NCBI GenBank assembly: GCA_003427395.1
Contig: BFEA01000021.1
Span: forward strand, 766,453-830,452
Length of the DNA stretch: 64,000 nucleotides
Direction: 5' to 3'
Source: Chara braunii
Taxonomy: Eukaryota > Streptophyta > Charophyceae > Charales > Characeae
Part shown: piece by piece, positions 11,300 through 24,339 of the stretch
Layout of the letters: every line of letters starts with the position of its first letter
How positions within the stretch are numbered: the first letter of the stretch is position 1
The notes under the pieces: generated by a model
What the model was told of the DNA's origin: nothing
The model's input: the letters and a program-made list of their open reading frames with translations, nothing else
The model's database searches: none
Position numbers and translations under genes: made by a program

Positions 11300-11805
11300 A
11301 AACTTGTATATATGTATGTTAAAAAAATCAAAAAATAATACAATTGTTTAGGCCCCGAAATAACGTGAAAATCTAGGCTACCAGAGTGGCCCGGGGTCAC
11401 TTATCTGGCCGGGCCAAAAAAATAAAAATAATAAAAATAAAAGAGTTATTTGTACATTTTATTTTTCATTCTAAATTTGGTGAAGAATTTCGATGTGACC
11501 CGGAGGCAAAAGTTGTTGATTTTGTGTTTCTGCATAACATAGTTTTTTTTCGGATTTTTTATTTTTATTTTTTTTGCTGGGACCTTCCTTGGTCCTTGCA
11601 CGGGCTGGCCACCCGGGACCCGGGCGGCCCGGCTGGTAGCCTAGGTGAAAATAAAAAGAGGAAGAAAAAAAAAAAGTGAGTGGGCGAGTATATTTTAACA
11701 CCGCCATCTTTGACGATTTTTCATTTGTTTTTGGATTAGCAAAATACCTTCAAAATTTATAGGCATATACCTCACATCATAAAAGACTTATAAAAAAAAT
11801 AAAAA
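11300..11805 (-). mobile_element. Family A fragment split by a nested family B element
   Basis: 11300-11372 (AGGCCCCGAAATAA) and 11653-11805 (GTGGGCGAG, then CACCGCCATCTTTGACG) read as one minus-strand family A piece once the 272-bp element B1 and one target duplication are removed. The outer termini are missing. Confidence 0.65.
11373..11644 (+). mobile_element. hAT-like MITE, family B copy B1 (nested)
   Basis: This 272-bp element runs from CTAGGCTACCAG to CTGGTAGCCTAG. A perfect 8-bp target duplication GTGAAAAT flanks it (11365-11372 and 11645-11652). The interior has TTTGGTGAAGAATTTCGATG, then GGAGGCAAAAGTTGTTGA, the core shared with family A. An 8-bp duplication and short TIRs without coding capacity indicate a non-autonomous hAT-type element. 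It is inserted in a family A copy. Confidence 0.9.
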
Positions 11806-11881
11806 GTTGCTTTGTATATTGAAACAAACCACTAAACATGAGGGGGTCTCTGTACGTACAGATTGGTATTCAGCCTATCAT

Positions 11882-12160
11882 CTAGGTTACAAGATTGACC
11901 AAGGGTCATTTGTATGGATGAAAAAAAAAAAAAAAAAAAAAAAATATTTTTTAACTCAATTTTTTATTTTAAATATCTCAAAGAATTTTAATATGACCGT
12001 GAGGAAAAAATGTTCAGTTTATGTTTCTGCATAACATTTTTTTTTTTTATAGATTTGTTAATTTTTTATTTTTATTTTTTGTTAATTCCTTCCCTGGTCC
12101 TTGCACGATCGGGCCGTCCGGGAAAATAGGGTGATCGGGACGGTCCGACTGGTAGTCTGG
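11882..12160 (+). mobile_element. hAT-like MITE, family B copy B4
   Basis: Begins CTAGGTTACAAG and ends GGTAGTCTGG. A perfect 8-bp target duplication CCTATCAT flanks it (11874-11881 and 12161-12168). It contains a 23-nt A run, a degenerate core (AAGAATTTTAATATGACC) and CCTGGTCCTTGCAC near the right end. Confidence 0.85.
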
Positions 12161-12169
12161 CCTATCATA

Positions 12170-13580
12170 TTATTTTTTTATAATTTTTTATTAATTAATT
12201 TAATTATAAAAAGTCGCTTTATATATTGCAACAAACCACCAAACGTTTGTGACCAGCCTAGACACTTTTTTATCTTTAAAATAAACGACTTGAAACTTCA
12301 TCCCTTTAATAACTTTTGCCTCTGTTTGTATCCCCGCCCATAAGGTAAGACCAATGATAGACTTTAAAAGGTGTTGGTTCTAAAAATAATATTTATTGCT
12401 TATCCGTCATAGCCTGAAGGACAAACCTATGCACAACCACAACCTTTTTTCAAATTGGTCTTTGAACATTCGACCAATCAAAAACCTTGGCGACCTTATG
12501 ACATGTGTAATACTCTATAAAACTATGGTCTTAGAATTGCAAATAACAAGTACAAACGTATTATCTGTTGGAAGCTAGTTTGTCAACTATCTGCAACTTA
12601 AAGCGATTATTTAATCGAATATGTCGATTTCAAATCCGATCCGACATCAACATTTTATAAGTTCTCATAAAATATGCATTTAACGACCACAAATGGTTAA
12701 CGGGGATCCCTGATTTCAGACCCATGTAACAAATCTAAGCTGAAATTAGGGTTTTGGGGTCAAATTTTATGTTTTTTTTATTATTATTATTTTTTTGCCT
12801 GTTTTTATATTGGTGCAAGCTCGATGTATGTCAAATTTTGTGTCATTTATCAAATTGAAATTTTCTCTATTAAGATTTATGAAATTTCTCGATATTTCTA
12901 AAATTGAAATGTTGGTGAAATTTCATGAAAGTGCACGTTTGCCTTGTTGTTTTATATATATTTTATTTTATTTTGCGGATTTGTTTTTGCAGTTAGTTAC
13001 TATGATCTCCACTTTATGAATTGGTGGCAAGTTTGATTAAAATGACCCTTTGTTTTTCTTATAAATGGTACGACAAATGGTCTGAAAATTAGAGTCTCCC
13101 TAACTTTTTCTCTAAATGACATATTATTGAACAAATAAAAAGTACTCCCTCATAAAGATTTAAACCTCATCTTGTACACAATCCTCTCTTACTATCGGAT
13201 ATGCCTAAACTTGTTTTTGCGGGCAAATTGTCATTATTTATCGTCCTTGACATTCTTTCAATAAACTTTTAACAAGATAATTATTGTATACCTGTACACA
13301 ACATACAAATAATTCACGAGGGATACAACCAATGCAAGTACGTTGAACACCCTTTGTTCATTACTACAGAAAAATTCTCGTAACAAATAAAAAATATAAA
13401 AAAACGTGTGATTTTGAAAAATTCTCACTTTTATTTTACAAGTTTACTTATAAGAATAAATTTCCCCTTCCAATTACATTTATTCATGAAGATGAAATGA
13501 ATTTAGGGGTGTTTATGAAATGTATTAGTTGGACTTTCATTCTACTACAATAAATATCTTACAATTTAGATTGAATTGGC
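12170..13580. other. AT-rich stretch without recognised features
   Basis: No gene, RNA or element terminus recognised. Short open frames lack domains. Confidence 0.55.
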
Positions 13581-13587
13581 CTACTTA

Positions 13588-13878
13588 CTAAGCTATTGGA
13601 TTGATCCGAGTCCACTTTCCCGGTCAAACCAAAACGATATAAAAATATAAAAATAATAAAAAATATTTTTTAATTAAAAATTTTATTTTAAATTCGGTAA
13701 AGAATTTTGTTGTGACATTGGGACAAAAGTTGTTCAGTTTAGTTTTCTGCATAACATATTTTTTATTTCGAAGTTTTTTTATTTTTATTTTGTTTTTTTC
13801 GGACCTTTCTCGATCCACCTCCACGGTCTAGCCGCCTGGGAAAATAGGGTGACCCGGGCAACCTGACTGGTAGCCTAG
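13588..13878 (+). mobile_element. hAT-like MITE, family B copy B3
   Basis: Begins CTAAGCTATTGGA (degenerate left TIR) and ends TGGTAGCCTAG. A perfect 8-bp target duplication CCTACTTA flanks it (13580-13587 and 13879-13886). The internal core reads GGTAAAGAATTTTG, then GGGACAAAAGTTGTTCAG. Confidence 0.85.
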
Positions 13879-14047
13879 CCTACTTATGATTAAAACTCCT
13901 TATAAAAGAATGTTAGTCTAGTTTAAATAATTTCACAAACTCATTCAGCCTTTCATCCCATCTGTAGAATGCAGTCCAAATAAGAAGGGATGTGCCATTA
14001 TTGAAAAAAAAGTTTTGAAGTACGATGAAATTTTTTAAACGTAGAAT

Positions 14048-14859
14048 CAGGGTAACCTGACCGAACGTTCGGGGGCCTCCGGACTGGCCCCCGAACGTTC
14101 GGACGTTCGGGGTCCCATTCGGGGGTCGAACACCTCCAGGTTCAGCCCCCGCCAAGAAATCATTCGGGTCCTAAAAATAAGTTTTTGTTCCTGAATGTTT
14201 TTCTGTGTGTTTTCTATGATGTAACATACACGCCTATAAATTTTGAAGCCATTTTGCTAAGCCAAAAAAACATTAAAAATCGCCAAAGATGGGGGTGTCA
14301 AAACATGCTCGCCCACTCACTATTTTGTTTTTTTTCACTTTAAACTTTTTGTTTTCACTTTATTTCGGGGCCTAAAAACATTTATTATTTTTTGAAAACT
14401 TCTTAATAAGTTATTGACTATATAAACTGCATATCTGTAAATTTTCAGGGCATTTGTCAATGCCAAAAAATAATTAAAAATCAGCAAAGATGGCGGTGTC
14501 GAAAAGGTGCTGGCACACTCAATCATTTTAATTTTCTTTTTCTTTTTTATTTTTTTTATCAAAGTGTTTATTTTTTGTATTTGATTTTTTATTCAAATTT
14601 GGTAAACAATTTGGATGTAGTGCCCAGGCAAATATTGCTTAGTTTATTTTTCTCCATACATATATATTTTTCGGAATTTTTGGAAACCTTTTGTTTTTTT
14701 GTTTTTTGTTTTTGGGTCCACGTTCGGCCTGAACGGCCGAACTCCTTCCGAAGGGGTACCGTACGTTCGGGCGTTCGAGTTCGGGCGTTCGGGTTTGGGC
14801 GTTCGGGTTTGGGCGTTCGGGTTCGAGCGTTCGGCCAGTCCCGAACGCCGGCAACCCTG
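14048..14859 (+). mobile_element. hAT-like MITE, family A copy A5 with clear target duplication
   Basis: It runs from CAGGGTAACC to GGCAACCCTG (812 bp). A perfect 8-bp duplication CGTAGAAT flanks it (14040-14047 and 14860-14867). This copy is not in a TA repeat, so it is the best evidence that family A makes 8-bp duplications. It contains the CCGAACGTTCGG palindrome, two AAAGATGG boxes, the core ending in AGGCAAA, and a right end with GTTCGGGTT-type blocks tandemly repeated about five times (14764-14830). Confidence 0.9.
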
Positions 14860-14869
14860 CGTAGAATGA

Positions 14870-17128
14870 TCTTTTCTACAATTGAATGAAATTTAAAATT
14901 TTAAAACCTAATTTTATTAATAAATAATTTTTTAATTCTGTAAATTTTTCTTGTTGTAGGGTTTTCTGCCTCTACGTTTACCATTTGGTTATCAGGCGTT
15001 TGAGCTTTATGGAAAGCCTAAGAAAGAGCAAGTTTTATGCTCTATGATTATTGTGACCATTGAGCATGACGTTGAAAGGGGCAATGTACTGGTAGGAACA
15101 TGAATGACATGTTAGTGGACAAAGGTGTCGAGGGAAGTTTATTCTCTGCCCTCACTTTTGTTTTAGCCGAAATTGATATTTTTACTCCCTTAATCATCTT
15201 TTCCACATACTTTATTAACAAAATTAGTTTCACTTCCTCCTTGAAGCTTTTTTTTCAGGTTAATTGACCCTATTAAGGATATTCTTCGTGGTTAAAGAGA
15301 GATTAACAATGATTTTCATAGCTAGGTCCATGATTAAACCTTAAAAGCAATTGAACGTTTTCAAAGTGAGGACAAAATTGTTTGTTTGATACGGCAGGAT
15401 TATCAAGACTTTAACTCTCATTGTTCGACTATTTAGAAATATCACATCAAGATTGTACAACAAATATAAGAGTAAATGGTGAAATAAAATTTTGCTAAGG
15501 ACACTGTTTGGTCTCTCAATTGAGATAAATTTTCATTTCATGTATAATCTTTCAGCATTTTATGTTTGTTTCAGCTCGATGAGGGTTGTTGTATTTTAGA
15601 GGGTGCCCTTGATTGAGATCATGGGATACAGATGAGAGCATTTTGCACCATCCATGGACGATAAGGGAAGGAGGAATACTTCATTTCATTTTCTATTTAA
15701 TGAAAGTTTCATCTATAGTAACAACATGATATGAAACACTCGATCGAAGGATGAGAGGATTTTCTTCTGTGAGAAGGAAACCATCAACCTATATACATTG
15801 GAGCTAAGCATTGAAGGATGTCAAGTGGTCAAATTTTGCTTTGAAACACATTGGACATTAACCAGCGAGGTGCGAATAAATAAGGAAAACATTTATCTGC
15901 AAGGAGCTTTAAAAGTTTTACCCTTTTGGACTTTTAAAGTAATCGTTTTCTTTTGGGTTTGCACCTTTTGCATCTCTCAGTATCTCACCAACATCTTACT
16001 CAATATATCATCTCAATCTATCTCCATTTGTTGCATTGCCCCTATCATTTATTCCTCCCCCTTTGCACCGTGGAAGACTGAACTTAAATCAGCCTTCCCA
16101 AAGCATGACCAAAATGAATTCCACTTTGATAGTATCTTCCTCAACATCTTAGTATTCCTACATGGCATCATGTTCACACCTAGTTGCATTCCTAACCATC
16201 ATTTTAAATTTCTTAGTAAAATTGACACTATTAAACTTAAATGTATGTATCAGTTTGACCGAGTCATTAAACGGAAAGTGGTTAGCTTAAGAATGCACAC
16301 CTGTATCTAAATTTTTTGTCTTCCTAACGACCACTATGAGTTGTTTTTGTATGCAGACTATTAGGGTTTGCATGAGATGAGTAGGTAGGCAGAAGCGTGT
16401 AAGCCATGCTTTGGGTCTTGTTGCCAAGAAAATTCGGAAAAACTATAAAGGATAACACTATAATAGCACACACAGATACAATATTAAAAAAAAAAAGACA
16501 GATAATATCAAAATGAGTTTATTTTTTTTTACTTTGAATTATTTATCTCGTAATAAGTAATTTCAACTTAGACTTAGGTATATAACACAACCAACCCTCA
16601 TTCATTCGAATAGCGGGTCATAGCTATGAACCCTAAAAAAACCTTAAGCTACGTTATAATCATACATATGAGGTGATGTGTATGACCATATTTATGTTTG
16701 GTTTTTACACCTTGATGTACGCATCATACCACTCGTATCTCACTTAATCGGGGGATAAATTTGATTGTGATAGTTAAGTTGTACGATATCTATCGCAAAA
16801 TCTTATATATATTTGAACGAATTTTGTATGAGGGATGTTCTCAAGTTTAATGAAGGCTAGGAAAACAAGCATGTGGAACAAAGGAATGGCGAGAGATAAC
16901 AAAAATGTAAGAAGAGACACGACCGAAAACAATGATCAAAGATAAGATTTACCGAACCGGTCATGTGTATTATTTTTATGTCTATGAAGGAAAAAAAAAA
17001 AACATCATGCAAACTAAGACCAATGAGAGAGAAAAATATAAACGATGCATCAACTCATGTCTCAACATTCATCAAAACTAACGACAACAATTAAAAGAGA
17101 ATGATAAATAATGCACTAAAAAATGTCA

Positions 17129-17130
<2 letters not shown>
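14870..17130. other. AT-rich stretch, no recognised gene
   Basis: A 170-codon plus-strand frame (15798-16310) has no recognisable domain and no codon or splice support. I see no RNA gene or element termini. Confidence 0.5.
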
Positions 17131-17131
<1 letters not shown>

Positions 17132-17177
<46 letters not shown>

Positions 17178-17295
17178 ACCACCTCGTGACTGCTGATAGG
17201 AGTGATGATAAGAGCATGCACTCCTACCAGCTTCACTGGGGACTCCTTTCTATTGATGAGGAGCGACACCTGTTGGAAAGCGGGTCCAGCGTCCC
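17132..17295 (-). mobile_element. SINE-like retroposon, copy 1
   Basis: A T run (about 17132-17173) on the plus strand is the poly(A) tail of a minus-strand element. The other end carries the family signature CACCTGTTGGAAAGCGGGTCC followed by CGTCCC. The same signature recurs at 24107, 26295, 49829 and 49955. No pol III boxes could be assigned with confidence. Confidence 0.6.
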
Positions 17296-17521
17296 TTGAC
17301 ATGCAATGATGTCATACATTCCCTATTGATTCGTGATTACTTTTTTCTCACTTTGAAAACACATATGAAGGAAAAGTGAATAGATCCAATTATTTTATAT
17401 AAAATGAACACTTAATCATAAAAACACAGTTCTTAGTCACCAGTGACAACCATCTTATTCCCGGATTAGATGATAAAAAAAATTAAGTTAAATTATCAGT
17501 AATTGAAAAAAAAAAAAAAAT

Positions 17522-18262
17522 TGAGGACGGGCCGAATGTCCGAACCCCAACGCTCGAACCCTAACGCCCAAACGTTCGACACCTCCTCTCAACGAGTTCG
17601 GCTGTTCGGCCGAACGCGAAAAATAAATAAATAAATAAATAAAACAAATATGTGTTCTGCAGAAGAATAAACTAAATACTATTTGCCTTGACGTTATATT
17701 CAAATTCTTTACCATATTTGAAATAAAAATGAAATACGAAAAATAAGTGATAATAATGAAAATTAATGAAAATAAAACGAGAAATAAATTATTATGTGGG
17801 CGAACACGTTTTTGACACCGCCATATTTGGCGATTTTTTATTTTTTTTTGGATATGAAAAATACAATGAAAATTTATACTTGTGTATCTTACATAAAAAC
17901 AAATCTACAAATAAAGTTTAAAAAAAGAATAATTTTTTTCATGCCCGAAATAAAAGAAAAAAAAAAGTGAAAAGATAAAAAAAACAAATTATAAAGTGGG
18001 CAAACAAGTTTTAACACCACTATATTTGAGGATTTTTCATTTTTTTTTGGCTAAACAAAATGACTTCAAAATTAAGAGGGAGATACCTTACATCAGAAAG
18101 AACTCACAAAAACAAAATAAAAAAATAATAATTATATTTAGGTGTCAAAATTCTTTTTTGCGGGGTCCAAACCCTTTCAAGTACGGGCCCCGTACGGGGA
18201 CCCGAACGCCCGAATGTTCGGGGGTCAGCTTAGGGGGGCTACGTTCGGTCGGGCAACCTTGA
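17522..18262 (-). mobile_element. hAT-like MITE, family A copy F (left end lost)
   Basis: A minus-strand copy: the GTTCGG-rich right end is at 17522-17610, the core is in reverse complement (TTTGCCTTGACGTTATATTC), both AAAGATGG-type boxes are reversed, and GGGCAACCTTG ends it near 18262. The terminal CAGGG at the low-coordinate end is missing. Confidence 0.7.
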
Positions 18263-18485
18263 CTGCATAGATATTAATCACATACGTGACAATCTCATAA
18301 ACATTTTTTTTTTTTAAATGAATGTTCCAAAAATATGAATAAAATCGTTTTAATAAAATTTGCATAAATTCTCATATCGTTCATAGTTTTCAACTGCGTA
18401 ACATGACGAACGTGTTCACACCCCTTCACGTTCGTGGGAACAGATCGCGAACATAATTTTTTTTTAGAATATGTATATATATATA

Positions 18486-19232
18486 CAGGGTAACGGCGTT
18501 CGGGACGGGCCGAACGCGCGAACGTATGGGACCCCTTGGGGATGCGTTCAGCCATTCGGGCTGAACGCGGACAAAAAAAAAAAAAAAAAAAAAAAAAAGG
18601 TCATGAAAAAAATTTGAAACAAAGATATGTTATGGAGAAAAGTAAACTAAACAAGATTTGCCTGAGCATTACATCCGAATTCCTTACCAAATTTGAAATA
18701 AAAATAAAATTCGGAAAATAAATACTAATAATAAAAATAAATAAAAATAAAAAGAGAATTAAATATAGTCAGTGCGCTAGCATTTTTTCGACACCGCCAT
18801 ATTTGGCGATTTTTCATTTTTTTTGGCATAGCTAAATGCCTTCAAAATTTACAGATGTGTACTTCACATAATACAAAACCCATTAAAAAAGTGTCTAAAA
18901 ATAATAAAATTGTTTAGACACCGAACCAAAGTGAAAACAAAAAGTAAAAAGTGAAAAAATATGTGGGCGAGCACGTTTTTACACTGCCATCGTTGGCGAT
19001 TTTTAATTCTTATTTGGATGTGCCAAATGACTTGAAAATTCACTGGCATGTACCTCATGTCATAGAGAACTCATAAAAACAAATTCAGAGAAAAAAAATT
19101 ATTTTTAGGCCCTGAAATAATTTTTTGGTGAGGGCCGAACGCCGTCGGGTTCGAACCCTGTACGGGACCCCGAACGTCCGTACGTACGGAGGTCTGGCCG
19201 GGGACCTCCGTACGTACGGGCTGGTGACGCTG
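18486..19232 (-). mobile_element. hAT-like MITE, family A copy G
   Basis: It runs from CAGGGTAACGGCGTTCGG to GGTGACGCTG in minus orientation, with TA repeats on both sides. An A run (18573-18598) corresponds to the T run at the same position in other copies. The core is reversed (AGATTTGCCTGAGCATTACA). Confidence 0.8.
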
Positions 19233-19234
19233 TA

Positions 19235-19445
19235 TATATATATATATATTTTTGTTTTGATTTCTTATTTGGAACTCATGATTGGCTACAAATTTAAACA
19301 TGACTCCAAGGCAAAAGTTGCTTGCATTGTTGTTTTACATAACATAAATGTTTTTCAGATGTTTCTGAGAATTTTGTGTTTTATTTTCTAATATTTTTTA
19401 TGTTCGCGTTCAGAGGGTTTGGGGCACTTGTTCGCGTTTACCTTC
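19235..19445 (+). mobile_element. Partial relative of families A/B
   Basis: AACATGACTCCAAGGCAAAA, then TTTTACATAACATAAATG, matches the shared core. It is followed by TTCGCGTT-type blocks. No termini could be defined. Confidence 0.4.
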
Positions 19446-22400
19446 GAACGAGAACACGATGTTACGTAGGTTCCTAAGTTCTTCTTTTATAAATATGAAA
19501 AAAAAAATATATTATACCTTAAACAATACCCCTTCTTGTTTAAGATATTTTAAAAAATTAAGAAAGTTTATCGAAGTGTTTTTCCACATAAAAAATATTT
19601 TATATTACTGTTTATTTCTCACTAACTGATTATTTCACAATTGTTAATAAACAAATAAACATATAAAAGTTTTGAAACAAAACATTTATTTTACGAACAC
19701 TTAAAATATTGCTTTAAACTATTTGTAGTCCCCATTTATTTCTTAATTCACTTCAATACGAACTAAATGAAGGTTGATCGTATGAGAGGGTAAAATTAAT
19801 GATTGCTTTCGTGGAAACAATGATTGTATTTTAAATTATATTTGTCTGCGAATATTGTGTAGAACGAAACATTCTCATTAAAATCTTATGTATAATTGCT
19901 ATGTATTTCTTAATGATTAAAAATATTATCTTAAAGATCTTATCATCAATAATTAGAAAAACGTGTCTATCATCCCAGTAACATTTTTTAGTAACTATTG
20001 GTTATAGTTCATTTTATTCTCTTTTTCGTGCATCATAATTTAGTTAGATGAAAGGTAATTACATAAATAGATCATAATCCATATTTTTCCTTACCAATTT
20101 TTATCGGTAATGAACTGCATATTCCTTTTGCCACTGGTTGATGTTATCCATGTGCTATATTTGTTTTGCACCAAATGAGTTGGAGCATTGGTTACTAGGT
20201 CAATATTTGAAGAATAAAAAGAAAAAACTTAAAGTCTGAATATGTCATCAAAACCAATAGAATAGACAAATAAATGATAAAATTTCAGTTTCCACAATGC
20301 AACTTTTTATGCTTCCTGATATTTATTGCACATTTCAGTTGTTTATCAATTTTTATGTTATTTTTTATTTAATTTTGTGTTTTTCACTTTAAAAATCAAT
20401 ATGTATGGCAAAGGATAATCCAAAAAGATTACAATGATAACTTATTGATTTTGAGGAAAAAAACTAATCATTAAAAGTAAATGAAGCATTACATCTCCCA
20501 CACAAAAATGCAAAATCTCTTAGTAATTTGAGGATAATGATAATATAAATGAGGAAGTACATAGTCACTTCATATAATAAACATGTATCCTCAGTTTCAT
20601 CGCTACCTAATCATCTTCTTCAAATGCATAATAGTGTTATCTCTTCATCTCCCTTTAAGATAAGATAAAAAATGTCAATACCTTTCACTTTTTTTATATT
20701 GGTCCGACAAGGCTATCATGATATCGGTAAAATGCTTACACTCGCTTGTAACACTAATCCCTCGATGTCAAACTGCATATCGATGATGTTACTTTTGTTA
20801 CTGCGGCATAAAGAATTTTCTCATCCTTGAAATACCCCTTACTACACACATTTGCATATACATATAGATGAAAGACTCATTGCTATATCATGTGATGCCT
20901 TATTGAACTTGTATCATACATGCCTATGCTTAGCTTCTAACATATCTACGTTCTTAAATCCTATAAAGGACGTTAAAATCGCTTTGTATATTCATGTTAA
21001 TATATTAAAGAAAAATTCACAAAAGAAGAAGAAGAATTTAAATAATCCATATTCAGAACGCAAAAAATATATATCTCAATAACGTCTCCACCCAAGTTAT
21101 AATGAACTGAAACTCACTTTCTAGACACATTTTTGTTATATCATGTTTTCTTATTATTGTTTAATTTGGATCATACATAATATCAATTTTAAATCACGCT
21201 TCCCCTTATTCTTCCCTGTTTATTTTCCATTTAACTTTCCTCGTGCAAAATTTTGGTTTGGGCCATAAAAAGTTAGCATGCATTGAAACAAATGAGAAAA
21301 AGAAGTAAACCCGGATCTTACACCCCTAACTGAAAAAAAAACATCAACACAATAAGAAAAATCATATGGTACCAACTATGGTAAAAATAGTAAGAGGAAA
21401 ATTAAATGATAAAATGCGAGAAAAAACGAAAGAAAAATTAAGCTATGAATCAGTCGTCTACCACTTTGTCACACTTATAGGTGGATCGATACCATGGTCG
21501 CATGAGGTGTGAATTCGTTAACAAATTTTCTTAATCTCACTATCGATAATGACTCGTGAAAGGGTTATAATAGATAAACGCATGAATTAGTCATCATTTA
21601 GATTGCTCATAGGGAACAAGGGTATCATTTGGAGTTTGAAGATATAGGCTTTGATTACAATTTTCTTGAAACAATTTGTGCATTTCTCAACCATTTTACA
21701 AAGACGTACTACGCATTCTTACGCGTCAAGGAGGATGTATTAAGGTGACGTTTTGCCTGAAATCCATAACGAGAATTCGAGCCTTGTATGTAACACATTT
21801 TGCCTCAATGAATTTCAGTAAAACGTTATCTCGGTGGAACCGGATCAACGTGTTAGCGTGTACGTAAAGTTTCTGCAAAATATTTGAAAAACGTACTTGT
21901 AGTTTAAGTTGTATAATATTAATACCTCTAATGTTAACTTCATTAGTGCTCTTATCGTAGTTTTGAAAGTGAAACATTTCCGTAATATAATATAAGTGTT
22001 TCATGGATTATCTGTTAAGAGGTTCGAGAAGGTTCTCAAGCCAATGGACACGATAAACATATGTTATAGGAAAAGTTTCATACAGAGGGAAGAGGAATGC
22101 AACACCCACTATAGTGAATAAAAAAATAGATATGGTGGTCAGCAAGGGAATTGAGCATTCATAAGGTTCAAGGCTACAAATGCGCCGATTGATAGCAAGA
22201 GGTAGAGGATGAGAATAATGCATATACCAGTGAAAGTGATAACTTGATATATGAGAGGTAGATAAAAATTATTCCGAAGGATTTACGAAAAAGTTATAAG
22301 TGGAGAGCTCAACCAAACTTGGAGAGATATAAAAAAGAATGATCGTGGTAAGGAGGGATAAAGAGAGGAAGGGAGAGATGGTATTGCATACATGCATGGG

Positions 22401-23795
22401 CTTTACGCTGGGCTGCTAGTATTTTGATGAAACATCAACGATTCTTATAATGACATTCCGCTAATCGCATAATTATAACAATGTAATTAACTTATATTTC
22501 ACACGTACTCTAAGATTATTGGTTTGCAAGACTAATCCTAATAGCGAATCAAGGTAATGTCTCTTCCTTCACCAATCCATGACAAAAATGAATTTTTTCT
22601 CTTATCCTGTTTCATGGGCCTTCAAATGGTGTCAATCTCAATAATGGGTTGATATACCCGCTAGTTTTTTGTAACTCGTGATTTTTTATGGGGCTCGACG
22701 TTTATTCAAGGTTTACCTTAATTGTGTTCTTCAAATATACGTGACCTCGGTTTTTTTTTTTTTCCGTTTAGCTTTACATCCTTTCTCAAACTGTTGATTT
22801 AAATTTTGGTATAATTTCACAAAATATATAAGGATGATTATTTGAGGAAGAGTATAAACTGATCTATTCATGAGTTTGTATGCAAGGGTAGAAAAACTTG
22901 TGCCAAAAGAGGAAGAGGTATTTTTTTTATCTTTCTTCTTATTGAGTTTTTCGTGATTAAGTAGGGGTTAATAAATATGTATATGTGTGTGACCCTTCTC
23001 ACATTCTTCGTACTAGATGATGTTTTAAATGCGAGGTAAGTCGGATAGATTTGTCCCATTCTATGAAGGGGAGGGGTGGTCCAGTCCTACCACTGCTCGT
23101 ATCGTCCAAACCAATTTACGCTCACTAGGAAGTCCCAAGCGCACAACAAGCACACACTTATGTATAGGTGGATCCTTCTCCAGCAAGGGGTAAACAATAA
23201 TGAAAAAAATTGGCACGAATGGTGACCACCTTGATGTATTCAATACCTATAAAATGATTAGTCAACAAAAACATAAAACTTATACATGACATTCATGAGA
23301 GGGCATCTTGCAATGCTAGAACCGACTTTTTTTTTCTTTTTCTTCATATGAGTTGGAAGTGACTTTGCAATAAGCCTGTAATGTATGAGATAAAGCAGAT
23401 TTTTACACGGGATTTAGACCGTAAGTTGATGGTGGTAATGACACTCATACTTAAGGGAAAAATGGACCAAGGTGGCATAATTATAAACTTATAACTCATA
23501 GCTATTTTTATCTTAATTTGTACAATATGCATGGAAACCTCAACCCTTTCGAAATAACAATGAAATAAATGTGCATCCTAAATCTCTTAACTTAATAATA
23601 ATTTATTCTTTTTTACATGAAACGTATATTTTTGGGGTACCATAGGTGACTAAAAAGTACTGTGAAACACAGAAATGCAGTCCCCTCAGCGTCGTGACCC
23701 ACAAAAAGATCAACAAAAATAAAATTTATTATAAAAGATCTCCCTCACAAAAAACAATAAAATAAACAAAATTATATTGATGATTCGATAAAAAG
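19446..23795. other. AT-rich stretch, no recognised gene
   Basis: About 4.3 kb of AT-rich DNA with only short, domain-free open frames on both strands. No LTR, TIR, tandem array or RNA gene was recognised. Confidence 0.5.
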
Positions 23796-23990
23796 AGGGT
23801 TGCCAACGTTCGGGCTCGACCGAATTCTCGAACCCAAACCTACAGAACATTCAGCCCCCCTTGGGGATGCATTCGGTTATTCAGGCCGAACGCGGAAAAA
23901 AAAAAAAAAAAACCCGAAAATTTCAGGAACTCTGAAAAAAAATACATGTAACAAGCAACGCTTTTTTTTTTTCTTCAATCAATCATCGGG
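23796..23990 (-). mobile_element. Truncated family A MITE (right end only)
   Basis: AGGGTTGCCAACGTTCGGG and the following GTTCGG blocks and A run match the right end of family A in reverse complement. It breaks off at the T run preceding a SINE-like copy. Confidence 0.6.
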
Positions 23991-24107
23991 GACAGGTGAT
24001 TATCAGGCAGACTATAGGAGAGCTTACTCGGTTGGGGCCTGTACAGTTCAATGACTCTTATCTATTGGAGGGGAGCGTCACCTGTTAGAAACCGGGTCCA
24101 ACCTCCC
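23962..24107 (-). mobile_element. SINE-like retroposon, copy 2
   Basis: A T run at about 23962-23971, then ~100 bp, then the family signature CACCTGTTAGAAACCGGGTCC and ACCTCCC. It abuts the truncated family A element. Confidence 0.55.
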
Positions 24108-24339
24108 ATAGTTCAAATAAAAAAAACTCGTTAAGATTCTACATCAACAAGATAGACTCCAACGACCTTTTCACCACATGGGCGCCAGAAATAACTTCAT
24201 CCTCTGGTCTACGAGTCATCCGAAATCCAGATATCCTAAATGTTATCTGAGGTACCAATAATATATGACATTCTAATCGAGTCCAAAAGTTGAATAAACC
24301 GAGAAGGTATTGCTTTCAGATTGAAAGATTATGAATTAT

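Noticed and set aside
15798-16310. 170-codon plus-strand frame
   Set aside because: AT-rich region, no domain or homologous copy, no splice or start context worth trusting.
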